The notes beneath the pieces were generated by a model that saw nothing but the letters and a program-made list of their open reading frames with translations, was not told where the DNA came from and made no database searches. From Enterococcus wangshanyuanii (GTDB taxonomy: Bacteria; Bacillota; Bacilli; Lactobacillales; Enterococcaceae), in assembly GCF_002197645.1 (NCBI RefSeq), contig NZ_CP021874.1, forward strand, positions 496,001-560,000: 64,000 bases of DNA, in the 5' to 3' direction. Numbering within the stretch: position 1 is the first letter of the stretch; every line of letters begins with the position of its first letter. Made by a program: the position numbers and the translations under genes. Below are positions 16,277 to 25,521 of this stretch, one piece after another.

Positions 16277-16465
16277 ATGGATAAACAATGGTCACTGTAT
16301 TCAATAAGCAGCTTCATTTTACTTGTATTGTTAGTAAAAACGTTTGAACGAGGGCATATTGCTTTGAGTATTTTTTTAGCGGTGCTTTTATTGGTACAAG
16401 TGACAGGATCAGTTATCTGTGTTCATCAAAAAAGACAAAAAAAAGAAATCCCATCTTCTAAATAA
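16277..16465 (+). CDS. Small two-helix membrane protein, function unknown
   Basis: The 62-residue protein has two hydrophobic helices (about 9-20 and 27-48) and a basic C-terminus (HQKRQKKE). I start at ATG 16277 because AAGGGG lies ten bases upstream, while the longer frame from 16217 has no ribosome-binding site. A terminator overlaps the 3' end. It stands alone, and I recognise no family. Confidence 0.6.
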   Translation: MDKQWSLYSISSFILLVLLVKTFERGHIALSIFLAVLLLVQVTGSVICVHQKRQKKEIPSSK

Positions 16466-16481
16466 AAGAAGTGGGATTTTT
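16446..16481. terminator. Terminator, usable in both directions
   Basis: AAATCCCA (16446-16453) pairs with TGGGATTT (16472-16479), extended by an inner stem with one bulge. A T-run follows on the plus strand, and the A-rich left side serves the minus-strand HAD gene. Confidence 0.75.
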
Positions 16482-16490
16482 AATTTTTGC

Positions 16491-17264
16491 TTAAATCAAA
16501 TCAAAATGCTTCAAAGCATGAACAATACCGCCATCAGTATTGTTCTTTGTGATGTAACTTGAGCGTTCTTTCAACTCAATACGAGCGTTGCCCATCGCAA
16601 TTTTATTATCGCATGCATCAAATAGCGCAAGGTCATTGATGCCATCTCCAAAAGCAAAGGTAGGAACTTTCGGCAGCTCAAGAGTTTTGAATAAGTTTTG
16701 AACACCGGAACCTTTTGAGACACCTTTTCGAACGGTATCAATAGAATAAGGGCCGTTTCGGTAAAAGGTCATCTCAGGGAAGTGTTCCAAATAATGTTCA
16801 TCACCATCTTCAGAGAGGACTAACATCATGTTCACCGACTTATTTTCTGTATTAAAAGGATCGATCATCGGTGGTTTTGAATGGATGAAAGCATAGGCAT
16901 TTGAAACGATTTCGTTGTGTCCGGAACACCAAATATGACGATCATTATAATAAGAAATCTCGTGCCCTTGCTGCTTGACATGTTTTTGCATCTTAGAAAC
17001 TTCTTCTGGTGTAAACTCATTAGAATACACGTTCTTTCCTTCAACTTGGATCAATTGACCATTCATCACAATAGCTGAATCGATCCCGCTATCTTTCATG
17101 ATATGCTCGATCTCTACTATCGTCCGACCAGTAGCAATCAAAGGTAATACTTGATTATCTTTCAATGCTTGGATAGCTGTTGAGATCTCAGAAGTGATTT
17201 CTGATTTTTCGTTCAGTAATGTGCCGTCTAAATCAAAAAAAGCAACTGCTTGAATTTTTTCCAT
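16491..17264 (-). CDS. Cof-type HAD-IIB sugar-phosphate/FMN phosphatase-like protein
   Basis: The 257-residue cytoplasmic hydrolase has HAD motif I FFDLDGTLL (10-18), motif II ATGR, and motif IV FGDGINDLALF near residue 210. The large C2B cap between them marks the Cof/YidA-like group, which dephosphorylates sugar phosphates, pyridoxal phosphate or FMN with broad specificity. The ATG at 17264 is behind an AAGGACG-like site. It is a single-gene unit next to a two-component system transcribed the other way. Confidence 0.88.
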   Translation of the reverse strand: MEKIQAVAFFDLDGTLLNEKSEITSEISTAIQALKDNQVLPLIATGRTIVEIEHIMKDSGIDSAIVMNGQLIQVEGKNVYSNEFTPEEVSKMQKHVKQQGHEISYYNDRHIWCSGHNEIVSNAYAFIHSKPPMIDPFNTENKSVNMMLVLSEDGDEHYLEHFPEMTFYRNGPYSIDTVRKGVSKGSGVQNLFKTLELPKVPTFAFGDGINDLALFDACDNKIAMGNARIELKERSSYITKNNTDGGIVHALKHFDLI

Positions 17265-17345
17265 AAATTTTCAACGTCCTTTCATGCTTAATCTTATCAA
17301 AGATTGAAAAAAAGACAAAGCTTTTTTGAAGAAAGATAGAAGTTA

Positions 17346-17374
17346 TTGGAGCTTAGCGATTTTTAGAGTATAAT
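17346..17374 (+). promoter_or_regulatory. Promoter of the two-component system
   Basis: TTGGAG (17346-17351), a 17-base spacer and TATAAT (17369-17374) lie about 40 bases before the response-regulator start. Confidence 0.7.
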
Positions 17375-17414
17375 ATTACTGACGTTAACTATGAAGAAAA
17401 GAGGCGGTATATAA

Positions 17415-18131
17415 ATGAATGTATTAATGATCGAAGATAATGAATCTGTATCAGAAATGATGCAAATGTTCTTTTTGAACGAAGGTTGGGAAGCGACCTT
17501 CAAGTATGATGGCAAAGAAGGATTGGATACCTTTTTAGAAGCGCCTGAGAAGTGGGATATGATCACATTGGATTTGAATTTACCAACGATGGATGGGATG
17601 TCAGTGTGCCGTGAAGTTCGCAAAGTATCAAATACTGTACCGATCATTATGCTGACTGCCAGAGATTCTGAAAGTGATCAGGTGATAGGACTGGAGATGG
17701 GCGCAGATGACTATGTGACTAAGCCATTTAGTCCCTTGACTTTGATTGCTCGGATCAAAGCTCTTCATCGTCGCTCTGAGATTGGGGAGCACGTTGACAG
17801 CTCTGAACCTTCAGATGAAAAGTTTGATGTAACGACGGAACATTTTAAAATGAATACTAAAACCAGAGAAGCTTATCTTGATAACAAACCAATCGATGGT
17901 TTGACACCGAAAGAATTTGATTTGTTATATACACTTGCAAAAAAACCAAGACAAGTCTTTTCTCGTGAGCAACTGCTTGAAATGGTTTGGGATTATCAAT
18001 ATTTTGGAGATGAGCGAACAGTTGATGCTCACATCAAAAAGTTGCGTCAAAAGATCGAAAAAGTGGGACCGCAAGTTATTCAAACGGTTTGGGGCGTAGG
18101 GTATAAATTTGATGATTCTGGAGTTGCTTAG
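17415..18131 (+). CDS. OmpR-family response regulator (YclJ-like)
   Basis: The 238-residue DNA-binding regulator has a receiver domain (1-120) with the acidic pair ED at residues 7-8, the phosphorylatable aspartate in TLDLNLPTMDG (about 53) and the lysine in VTKPFSP (about 104). A winged-helix domain (about 140-235) ends WGVGYKFDDS. The stop is immediately followed by the ATG of the sensor kinase with no gap, so the pair is co-translated. The sequence resembles YclJ/YclK of Bacillus more than WalRK or CroRS. The target genes are unknown. Confidence 0.9.
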   Translation: MNVLMIEDNESVSEMMQMFFLNEGWEATFKYDGKEGLDTFLEAPEKWDMITLDLNLPTMDGMSVCREVRKVSNTVPIIMLTARDSESDQVIGLEMGADDYVTKPFSPLTLIARIKALHRRSEIGEHVDSSEPSDEKFDVTTEHFKMNTKTREAYLDNKPIDGLTPKEFDLLYTLAKKPRQVFSREQLLEMVWDYQYFGDERTVDAHIKKLRQKIEKVGPQVIQTVWGVGYKFDDSGVA

Positions 18132-19601
18132 ATGAAATATTTACATCAGCAATTACTCGCGTTTTGGGGTGTGATCATTTTAATCATTTTGATCGTGGGG
18201 ACATCTTTTACTCAATTAACGAAAAAAACCTTACAAGATTCAAATTATGAACAATTACAAGGCTATGCCAAATCAGCATGGCAGGCGAAGGATTCGATCA
18301 ACAGAGAACCGGGAATGACTGATCAAGATACTTGGAATGTATCTTTTCATTTATTTGAAGGCTTTTTAAGCAATCAGGATGTTCAATTCGTTTTTTATGA
18401 TACAAATATGAATGTTCAATATCCGCTCAATCCTGAGAAAAAGCTGGACGATACAGTGATCAAGGCTAACTGGGATGGATTGATGCAAGGCCAGCAGGAG
18501 TTTGCGACGGTAGATAAAGATATTTATGGAAACAAGAATGTCTCCTCATATGTGATGCTTCCTGTAACAATGACGAATATTCAGTCGCAACAAAATACGA
18601 TCATTGGCGCATTAGTAGTTACGCAACCAGCCAAAAACGTGTCTGATAGTATGGATGCTATTACATCGAATTTATTCAAAGGATTTATCATATCTAGTAT
18701 AGTCGGCTTGATTTTAAGCTATTTCTTTGCGAGTTTCCAAGTAAAACGGATCAATCGCATGAGGAAAGCGACAAAAGAAATCACTAGCGGAAACTTTGAT
18801 GTAAAATTAGCAACGCATGACAAGGATGAGTTTGATGACTTAGCGGAAGATTTCAATAAGATGGCAGAATCGCTAAAAGAATCCCGGGAAGAAATCGATC
18901 GTCAAGAAGAACGACGACGTCAATTTATGGCAGATGCCTCTCATGAAATGAGAACCCCTTTAACAACGATCAATGGTCTGTTAGAAGGACTTCAATATGA
19001 TGCAATACCTGAAAATCAACGAGAGAACGCAATCAAATTGATGCAAAATGAGACCTCTCGTTTGATTCGGTTAGTCAATGAAAATCTGGATTATGAGAAA
19101 ATCAGAACGAATCAAATCAGCATTGTGGTTAAAAAGTTCAGTGCCACTGAAACACTGGAAAATATTCTAACGCAATTAGAAGCGAAAGCAGAATCCGCAA
19201 ATGATCGTTTGATTTTAGAAACGAAAGAACCAATCGATGTTTATGCTGACTATGATCGTTTCGTTCAAATCATGGTCAATATCCTGCAAAATGCGATTCA
19301 ATTTACTCAAGATGGAGAAATCCGTGTCCATTTACAAAAAGGCTATCTAGAAACGATCGTGACGATTACAGATACAGGAATCGGAATGACGGAAGAACAG
19401 GTGCAAAATATTTGGGATCGCTATTATAAGGTCGATCCATCTAGAAAAAATACGAAATATGGAGAATCTGGTTTAGGATTGTCTATCGTTCAGCAGCTAG
19501 TCAGACTGCATAAAGGAAAGATCAGCGTCGAAAGTAAAGAGGGGGAAGGAACAAGTTTTACTATTTCGTTCCCCGATGTTGAAATTCAAGATGAAGAATA
19601 A
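18132..19601 (+). CDS. Membrane sensor histidine kinase (YclK-like)
   Basis: The 489-residue kinase has a first membrane helix at about 9-28, an extracytoplasmic sensor domain (30-180), a second helix (about 185-205), a HAMP linker, and the phospho-acceptor H-box DASHEMRTPLTT near 275. The ATP-binding domain carries the N-box ILQNAIQF, DTGIGM and GESGLGLSIV. All catalytic motifs are intact. It is paired with the response regulator just upstream and followed by a terminator. The signal it reads cannot be deduced; the sensor domain has no familiar ligand motif. Confidence 0.92.
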   Translation: MKYLHQQLLAFWGVIILIILIVGTSFTQLTKKTLQDSNYEQLQGYAKSAWQAKDSINREPGMTDQDTWNVSFHLFEGFLSNQDVQFVFYDTNMNVQYPLNPEKKLDDTVIKANWDGLMQGQQEFATVDKDIYGNKNVSSYVMLPVTMTNIQSQQNTIIGALVVTQPAKNVSDSMDAITSNLFKGFIISSIVGLILSYFFASFQVKRINRMRKATKEITSGNFDVKLATHDKDEFDDLAEDFNKMAESLKESREEIDRQEERRRQFMADASHEMRTPLTTINGLLEGLQYDAIPENQRENAIKLMQNETSRLIRLVNENLDYEKIRTNQISIVVKKFSATETLENILTQLEAKAESANDRLILETKEPIDVYADYDRFVQIMVNILQNAIQFTQDGEIRVHLQKGYLETIVTITDTGIGMTEEQVQNIWDRYYKVDPSRKNTKYGESGLGLSIVQQLVRLHKGKISVESKEGEGTSFTISFPDVEIQDEE

Positions 19602-19629
19602 GTAAAAAGTATATAATTAGATAGCAAAA

Positions 19630-19673
19630 AAATAAGCTGAGTAAAGATGGTTGTTATCTTTACCCAGCTTATT
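19630..19673 (+). terminator. Terminator after the sensor kinase
   Basis: A long stem (AAATAAGCTG with CAGCTTATTT, continued by GTAAAGAT with ATCTTTAC, with a small mismatch) encloses a short loop and ends in TTT. Confidence 0.75.
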
Positions 19674-19684
19674 TAATCGCCATA

Positions 19685-19733
19685 AAAAAGGTCTGGCAGT
19701 TTGAACTCCTTGAGTGAACTGCCAGACCTTTTT
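19685..19733 (-). terminator. Terminator of the degenerate ABC pair
   Basis: A 17-bp stem (19685-19701 with 19717-19733), flanked by A/T-runs, overlaps the stop codon of the minus-strand gene. Confidence 0.8.
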
Positions 19734-20283
19734 ATGCTGTATTAATGATTTTATCCATATAAGGACTTTCTGCAATCTGAATATCATTTGTTAAGACTAG
19801 AATCGCCTTTTTCTTTTCTTTAGCGATTTTTTGTAGTAATGGAAGTAGCTCTTGACGCTGACCAACAGATAATTTTTGAAAGATATCATCAATGATGATG
19901 ATGTCTTTATCAAGCAATTGTAACTGAACCAATTGGAGCTTGATCATTTCTAACGTGTTTAAATCAGATTCAGATTTGACCAATACATCATGAGTTAAGC
20001 CAACGTAATCAAGCTGTTCTAAAAGTAGAGACTTTTTATTTTTCTCTTTGATCGATGTACCGATGAACAGATTGTCCCGAATCGAAAGATAGGGAAGAAA
20101 TGTATTTTCAGATAAGATAAAACCGATCGCCATTGTCTGTTTTAAATCAAATGTTTTATCTATAAGGAAGAAAAAATCAGCTTGAATACGGCTTTGATCT
20201 TCTAAAATAACGGTCATATGCTGTTCCTGAAATAATTCATTAAAACGCTCTTGCGTCCAGAAATTCTCTAAAGAAAAATCCAT
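19732..20283 (-). CDS. Degenerate ABC-type ATPase-like protein lacking Walker A
   Basis: The 183-residue chain aligns by eye with the later part of an ABC ATPase: a Q-loop-like region IGFILSENTFLPYLSIRDNLF (about 53-73), a helical region, and a Walker B-like DIIIIDDIFQKLS (about 127-139). There is no P-loop anywhere. The position of the signature reads DLNTLEMIKLQLVQ, the catalytic glutamate is Asp and the switch histidine is Asn (VLTNDI). It therefore should not bind or hydrolyse ATP in the usual way. The frame is intact and has a good start, so it is not an obvious pseudogene. It is co-transcribed with the permease, 12 bases apart. Confidence 0.6.
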   Translation of the reverse strand: MDFSLENFWTQERFNELFQEQHMTVILEDQSRIQADFFFLIDKTFDLKQTMAIGFILSENTFLPYLSIRDNLFIGTSIKEKNKKSLLLEQLDYVGLTHDVLVKSESDLNTLEMIKLQLVQLQLLDKDIIIIDDIFQKLSVGQRQELLPLLQKIAKEKKKAILVLTNDIQIAESPYMDKIINTA

Positions 20284-20295
20284 TTACTCACGTCC

Positions 20296-20997
20296 TTAAT
20301 ACTGAATTCTTTTTTTCAAAAATAAATACGTGGAAATCGACGTCACTACTGTTGTTGTAGCAGTGAGTAACAGGCAATTTTTTAGAAAGGCTTTGAATAT
20401 GACAGAAATAGGCAGATTCGTGATTCCCAATGAAATAAAAGTAGTGTTGTCATTTGTAGTCATTACCTGATTTGGGGTACTTTCGACAACCAAATTCGGA
20501 GAAAAAAAGGTCACCCGTTCAATTCCAAATTGAGTAGCCAATATAGGCTTTAATCGAATTAAAAGAAATTCATAAGTGTGTTGGCAAACCAATAGGGCAA
20601 AAGCTGCGAAAAAAATTCCGATCATCATTGGAATCAGAGTTTCCAAAACAGCTTGCTTGATGATAAAAGAACGTTTAAATCCCATGATTCGCCATTTGAG
20701 CATATCTTGCCTTTTTAAACGAAGACTCGTAAAAAGTAAAAGACAGACAATAAACAATGCAACCACTAAAAGTACTATGTACATCACTAAGAATAGGTGA
20801 ATAAGTTTCTGATGATTTTTAAAGTAATCAGAGAGATTCGCCAAATTCTTGACTTGTTGATAGAATATGTTTTCCAAATCAATGAGGTTCAAAATGCTTG
20901 TTGATAGTACAAGAAAAAGTCCGGAAAAAAGACCAAGACTAAAGGATGTTTTTTTATGATAGGAAACACTGGCATAGGCGTAACGAATGTTTTTCAA
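20296..20997 (-). CDS. FtsX-like permease, partner of a degenerate ABC subunit
   Basis: The 233-residue membrane protein has a helix at about 17-38, a long paired helix region 66-90, a helix at 113-137 and one at 203-226. A loop of about 60 residues lies before the last helix. The motif RLKRQDMLKWRIMGFKRSFIIKQAVLETLI resembles the coupling region of FtsX/MacB-type permeases. It is half the size of typical antibiotic-peptide permeases. Together with the ATPase-like gene it forms a two-gene unit upstream of the LtaS-type gene on the same strand. The function is unknown. Confidence 0.6.
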   Translation of the reverse strand: MKNIRYAYASVSYHKKTSFSLGLFSGLFLVLSTSILNLIDLENIFYQQVKNLANLSDYFKNHQKLIHLFLVMYIVLLVVALFIVCLLLFTSLRLKRQDMLKWRIMGFKRSFIIKQAVLETLIPMMIGIFFAAFALLVCQHTYEFLLIRLKPILATQFGIERVTFFSPNLVVESTPNQVMTTNDNTTFISLGITNLPISVIFKAFLKNCLLLTATTTVVTSISTYLFLKKRIQY

Positions 20998-21056
20998 ATA
21001 GATTCACCTCACAGAAACAAGTATAAAATAAGAATATGAATAATCTATGAAAAAGA

Positions 21057-21088
21057 TATAAAAAAGCTTGAGTAATTACTCAAGCTTT
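21057..21088 (-). terminator. Terminator of the LtaS-type gene
   Basis: On the minus strand an 11-bp perfect stem (21088-21078 with 21073-21063) and a 4-base loop are followed by a T-run. Confidence 0.85.
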
Positions 21089-21093
21089 CATGA

Positions 21094-23211
21094 TTATTTA
21101 TTTGATTTTTGATAATCTTGATAAGATTCTGTGTGGTATTTATCAACGGTAGATGTGTTGTTATTTTTGCTGTAGACACTCGTTGATGATTTCCCTTTTT
21201 TAGATTCGATTTTTTTCATCTGTTCCAGCTGATCTTTATAATTGTAGTTATCAGGATTTACTGGAGTCAAACCACTGTTTGTATAGAATCGTAGAAGGTC
21301 ACCGTTTGTCGTTTGATCGGACATTTCCAGCTGTAAGTTGACCTTATCTTTCAGTGCTTTCGTTTCCTGTAGTTGTTGCTCAGTTGGTTCACTGATCAAT
21401 AGGCCAGTTGCTGTGTCGTAGATATTAGAACCTAGCATCGTATATTTTGGTGAAACATAGTTGCCGTTTCTAAATGCAACTAATTGTTCATTTTGTTTAG
21501 AGAATAGGTCTTGTCCCATTTGGATATAATTTTTTGTATCGATACCCAATAAATGAAGTAGAGTAGGTAATGCATCGATTTGACCACCATACGTATGATT
21601 GATCCCGCCATTCGTTTGACCAGGAATATGGATCATATATGGTACACGCTGCATTGTTGAATTGTCAAAATCATTCCAAGTAGATTTTGTTTTGCCAACC
21701 AGTTCAGCTAAATTCTTATTACGAGAAGTCGAAACACCATAATGGTCACCGTAAAGTACGATCACTGAATTATCATATAATCCAGATGCTTTTAAATAAT
21801 TGAAAAATTCTTCAACAGATTTGTCAAGGTAATTCGCTGTAGCGAAGTAGCCGTTGATCGTTTCATCTGACGTGTTTGCAATCGGGAACCCAGCTTCATC
21901 ATTTGTAAACTGTGAATATGGATAATGATTAGAAACAGCGATAAACTTAGAATAAAACGGTTGTTGTAAATGCTCTAAATATTGAACGGACTGGTTAAAA
22001 AATGGTTTATCATGCAATCCGTATTGGAAAGAGTTATCTTCGTTGACATCATAGTAGCTTGCATCGAAAAAGTAATCATAGCCTAAATGCTTGTAAGTTT
22101 CATTACGGTTCCAGAAATTACCGGCATTTCCGTGGAAAACAGCACTAGTATAACCAGCTTCTTGATCTAGAATTGCTGGAGCAGCTTCGAATGTATTTTT
22201 TCCGCCGACTTGAGTGAACAATGATCCTTGATCTAAACCGAATAATGAATTTTCAAACATCGTTTCGGCATCACTCGTTTTTCCTTGTCCTACTTGATGG
22301 AAGAAATTATCAAAACTATACGTACTATTATTATGGAAAATACTGTTAAGGAACGGTGTTACTTCATGATCGACACCATTTTCATCTTTTAACTTGTAAT
22401 CGATCAGAAACTGTTGGAAGCTTTCTAAATGAATATAAATCACATTTTTTCCTTTAGCAATTCCGAATGTTTCTGGATTAGGCTCAGCATAATGACCTTT
22501 GACATAATCTGAAACTGTATCCATGTCATTCTCACTTGCTTCAGCTCGTACTTGGTTCGTCTGATATGTTGTGACACCATCATAAACAGTAAAAGCGTTC
22601 AAGCCTAAAAACTTCACGATATAATCACGAGAGAACTGACGACCTAATAATTGTGGTCTAGCAGTTTCAGCTAACGTTAAGTTTGCCGCAAAGAATAGAG
22701 CAGATAATAAGCTCATAGAAAGAGCAACTCTAGCTCTAACTGGCCGTTCATCCATTTTGATCGTCTTCGTCAGTAATAAAATGCCGACGATAATAAAATC
22801 AAGCCAGTAAATCACATCATAAGGTCTGAAAAGACGCAGTGCACTTTCGCCAAGACCGCTGGCAACTTTGCCGGCACCAAGCATCGTATTGACTGTGATA
22901 AAGTCAGTAAATTCTCTATAATAGGTAACATTTGAGAAAAGAAGTAGGCTAACTAGGAAATAAATCACCATCATAGTGATATAGGAAGCTCTTTTTCTTC
23001 TCACATATAAAGCAATTGCCAACAAGAAAAATGTTGAAGCAATTGGATTGATAAAGAGAATAAAATATTCAAAAGCATTTTCGATACGCAGATGAAAATC
23101 GACAACGTAAGCAAAAATCGACTTCATCCAAATCAGGACACCTATAAAGAGAAACAGCCCCATACGGGTATCTAAAAATTTAGGTGTATGTATTTTTTTT
23201 AAAATATTCAA
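21094..23211 (-). CDS. LtaS-family lipoteichoic acid synthase (glycerol-phosphate transferase)
   Basis: The 705-residue protein has five N-terminal membrane helices (within residues 18-180) and a large extracytoplasmic alkaline-phosphatase-like domain. It would polymerise glycerol phosphate from phosphatidylglycerol to build lipoteichoic acid. The metal and catalytic residues are in place: Glu263 (HLESF), the nucleophile Thr312 (GQGKTSDAE) and Asp489-His490 (YGDHYG). After about residue 640 comes a charged, Ser/Thr/Lys-rich tail. It is a single-gene unit with its own terminator. Whether it is the main synthase or a primase-like paralogue cannot be settled from one gene. Confidence 0.9.
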   Translation of the reverse strand: MNILKKIHTPKFLDTRMGLFLFIGVLIWMKSIFAYVVDFHLRIENAFEYFILFINPIASTFFLLAIALYVRRKRASYITMMVIYFLVSLLLFSNVTYYREFTDFITVNTMLGAGKVASGLGESALRLFRPYDVIYWLDFIIVGILLLTKTIKMDERPVRARVALSMSLLSALFFAANLTLAETARPQLLGRQFSRDYIVKFLGLNAFTVYDGVTTYQTNQVRAEASENDMDTVSDYVKGHYAEPNPETFGIAKGKNVIYIHLESFQQFLIDYKLKDENGVDHEVTPFLNSIFHNNSTYSFDNFFHQVGQGKTSDAETMFENSLFGLDQGSLFTQVGGKNTFEAAPAILDQEAGYTSAVFHGNAGNFWNRNETYKHLGYDYFFDASYYDVNEDNSFQYGLHDKPFFNQSVQYLEHLQQPFYSKFIAVSNHYPYSQFTNDEAGFPIANTSDETINGYFATANYLDKSVEEFFNYLKASGLYDNSVIVLYGDHYGVSTSRNKNLAELVGKTKSTWNDFDNSTMQRVPYMIHIPGQTNGGINHTYGGQIDALPTLLHLLGIDTKNYIQMGQDLFSKQNEQLVAFRNGNYVSPKYTMLGSNIYDTATGLLISEPTEQQLQETKALKDKVNLQLEMSDQTTNGDLLRFYTNSGLTPVNPDNYNYKDQLEQMKKIESKKGKSSTSVYSKNNNTSTVDKYHTESYQDYQKSNK

Positions 23212-23454
23212 AGTGAACGAATCCTTTCTTCAATCAAATCTAAGAGAAAGCCAATGAAAAGTTTTCACAAGCTTTACATATACAGCATTAATTTTACTCT
23301 GTTCCATAAGCTCTGTCAATTTAAATCAAGAATTGGGAGCGGGTTGTTAATGAAATTTTACTTTTCTTTAAAAAAGAAGCAGTAGAAATTAGCTCATCTT
23401 CAATCATAGAGGAGTGAAAATGATCCTAATGGGTAACGACAGCTTGTTCTTTTT

Positions 23455-23483
23455 TTGATATACTGACGAAGAAAGAATATAAT
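23455..23483 (+). promoter_or_regulatory. Promoter of the RlmI-like / aroD / ebsC unit
   Basis: TTGATA (23455-23460), a 17-base spacer and TATAAT (23478-23483) lie about 37 bases before the methyltransferase start. The rest of the 23212-23519 gap holds nothing else that I recognise. Confidence 0.75.
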
Positions 23484-23519
23484 GGAGAATACTTAATTGA
23501 AAGCTAAAGGATGTAGAAA

Positions 23520-24692
23520 ATGAACATACGAATAACAAAAAAGTCAGAGAAAAAATTTAAAGCAGGCTATCCCTTAGTCCAAAAGGAAGATTTGCAGGAA
23601 TCCCCACAAAAATTTTCTGCGGAATGGCTTGATTTTCTTGATAGCAAAGGAAATTTTGTTGCTTCAGGCTATCTTGGTGAACAAAATAAAGGAATAGGCT
23701 GGCTAGTCAATCGACAAGGGAGTATCGATTCTGGATTTTTAGAAAAGCTATTTTTAAAGGCAAAAAAAGAGCGAGCGTTTTTTGAACAAGATCTTGGAAC
23801 CACAGCGTATCGGTTGTTTAATGGTGAAGGGGACGGATTAGGTGGTTTGACGATCGATCGCTACGATGCGTTTGTCGTTTTTTCTTGGTACAATGAAACA
23901 CTATATAATATGAAAGAACAAATCCTCCGGGCGTTCAGAGCAAGTATGCCTGAGATTATCGGTGGATACGAAAAAATTCGGTTTTCAACTCAGTCTTTAC
24001 CTGAATCACAAAAGTTATTCGGTAAGGATGCACCTGAACCATTACTAGTTTTGGAAAATGGTGTGACGTATGCAACTTATTTGAATGATGGTTTGATGAC
24101 AGGAATTTTCCTAGATCAAAAAGAGGTTCGCGGACGATTGATCGATGGTGCAGCTGCTGGTAAAACAGTATTGAATATGTTTAGCTATACTGGCGCCTTT
24201 TCAGTTGCAAGTGCCATGGGCGGTGCTGCAAAAACGACCAGTGTTGATTTAGCTAAACGGAGTTTGCCAAAAACAAAAGAGCAATTTGAAGTGAACCAAA
24301 TCAACCCGGCAGATCAAAAAATCATTGTGATGGATGTTTTTGAGTATTTTAAATATGCTATGCGTAAAGAACTAAGTTATGATGTGATCGTTTTAGATCC
24401 GCCAAGTTTTGCTCGAAACAAAAAGAAAGTCTTTTCTGTTGCAAAAAACTACGGTGATTTAGTAAAGGATGCTGTGACTATTCTAGCAGATCAGGGGCTA
24501 TTGATCGCTTCAACAAATGCTGCAAATATTTCAATCGATAAATATAAGAAAATGATCATTCAAGCGCTAGATGAAAAACAGGTACGTTATCACTTTAAAG
24601 AAACATACCAATTACCAAGTGACTTCAAAACAAACAAACATTTTGAAGAAGGGAATTATTTAAAAGTATTTTTTATCGAAATCAAAAAATAG
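23520..24692 (+). CDS. Class I SAM-dependent rRNA methyltransferase (RlmI-like)
   Basis: The 390-residue protein has an N-terminal PUA-like RNA-binding part (about 1-75), a linker strand region (LFNGEGDGLGGLTIDRYD) and a Rossmann methyltransferase domain (from about 200). The latter carries the SAM motif NMFSYTGAFSVAS and the catalytic/substrate motif VLDPPSFARNKKK near residue 295. This is the RlmI/YccW group, which makes 5-methylcytosine in 23S rRNA in E. coli; the exact target in Gram-positives is less certain. The ATG at 23520 has only a weak upstream site (AAAGGATG). Confidence 0.85.
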   Translation: MNIRITKKSEKKFKAGYPLVQKEDLQESPQKFSAEWLDFLDSKGNFVASGYLGEQNKGIGWLVNRQGSIDSGFLEKLFLKAKKERAFFEQDLGTTAYRLFNGEGDGLGGLTIDRYDAFVVFSWYNETLYNMKEQILRAFRASMPEIIGGYEKIRFSTQSLPESQKLFGKDAPEPLLVLENGVTYATYLNDGLMTGIFLDQKEVRGRLIDGAAAGKTVLNMFSYTGAFSVASAMGGAAKTTSVDLAKRSLPKTKEQFEVNQINPADQKIIVMDVFEYFKYAMRKELSYDVIVLDPPSFARNKKKVFSVAKNYGDLVKDAVTILADQGLLIASTNAANISIDKYKKMIIQALDEKQVRYHFKETYQLPSDFKTNKHFEEGNYLKVFFIEIKK

Positions 24693-24746
24693 ATCAAGAA
24701 TTCTTTCAAGTAACCATTTGTAAATCAGGAGAGAAGGAGAGGAAAG

Positions 24747-25511
24747 ATGAGGACAGTTGATGTTAAAGGAATCAGCATTGGTATTGGCAGTCCTAAAATA
24801 GTTGTGCCGATTGTCGGAAGAACGGAAGCTGAAATAATCGATGATGCTAGAAACTTATCAAAAATAGAATGCGATTTAGTTGAGTGGCGTGTCGATTTTT
24901 TTGAGCAAGTTACTGACTTCCAAATGGTAATTGCGTTATCAAAAAAGATCACAGAATGCCTTGTTGAAAAACCATTACTTTTCACTTTTCGAACGAAAAA
25001 AGAAGGTGGTGTCAGCGATCTTTTAGATAGTGACTATTTTTTATTGTACCAAATGATGATTCAAAAGGGTTGTCTTGATTTACTTGATATTGAGTTATTT
25101 ATGGACGATCAGCTTGTGCAGCAGACGATTCAGTTAGCACAAGCTAAAGGAATCAAAGTGATCATGTGTAATCATGATTTTGAGCAAACACCAGAAAAAA
25201 AAGAGATTATTTCTAGACTCTGTCGTATGCAAGAAATGAATGCGGATATTTGTAAAATCGCTGTAATGCCGCAAACCTCAAAGGATGTTTTAACCCTACT
25301 TGAGGCGTCGAATGAGATGAAGATGAACCATGCAGATCGTCCGATCGTAACGATGTCCATGGGGAAATTGGGGCTGGTCAGTCGATTGACTGGTGAGATT
25401 TTTGGATCAGCATTAACCTTCGGTACTGATCGAACAGCTTCTGCACCTGGTCAAATATCCGCTGTGAAATTACGCCAACTTTTAAACATCCTGTCATTGT
25501 CAGAAAATTGA
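24747..25511 (+). CDS. aroD: 3-Dehydroquinate dehydratase, type I
   Basis: The 254-residue enzyme forms the third shikimate-pathway step, 3-dehydroquinate to 3-dehydroshikimate, through a Schiff base. The catalytic His143 (CNHDF) and Lys170 (DICKIAV) sit exactly at the numbering of the characterised type I enzymes, and the substrate-binding EWRVDFF (46-52) and SMGKLGLVSRL are present. It starts at ATG 24747 behind GGAGAGG and is followed 10 bases later by ebsC. An aroD-like reading frame is part of the ebs locus described in E. faecalis (there called ebsD). The other shikimate genes are not in this window. Confidence 0.93.
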   Translation: MRTVDVKGISIGIGSPKIVVPIVGRTEAEIIDDARNLSKIECDLVEWRVDFFEQVTDFQMVIALSKKITECLVEKPLLFTFRTKKEGGVSDLLDSDYFLLYQMMIQKGCLDLLDIELFMDDQLVQQTIQLAQAKGIKVIMCNHDFEQTPEKKEIISRLCRMQEMNADICKIAVMPQTSKDVLTLLEASNEMKMNHADRPIVTMSMGKLGLVSRLTGEIFGSALTFGTDRTASAPGQISAVKLRQLLNILSLSEN

Positions 25512-25521
25512 GAGGTGCAAC

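Noticed and set aside
19732..20283. Degenerate ATPase as a simple pseudogene
   Set aside because: The frame is uninterrupted with a proper start, a 12-base gap to its partner and a strong terminator; there is no upstream remnant of a P-loop, since the permease gene occupies that space.
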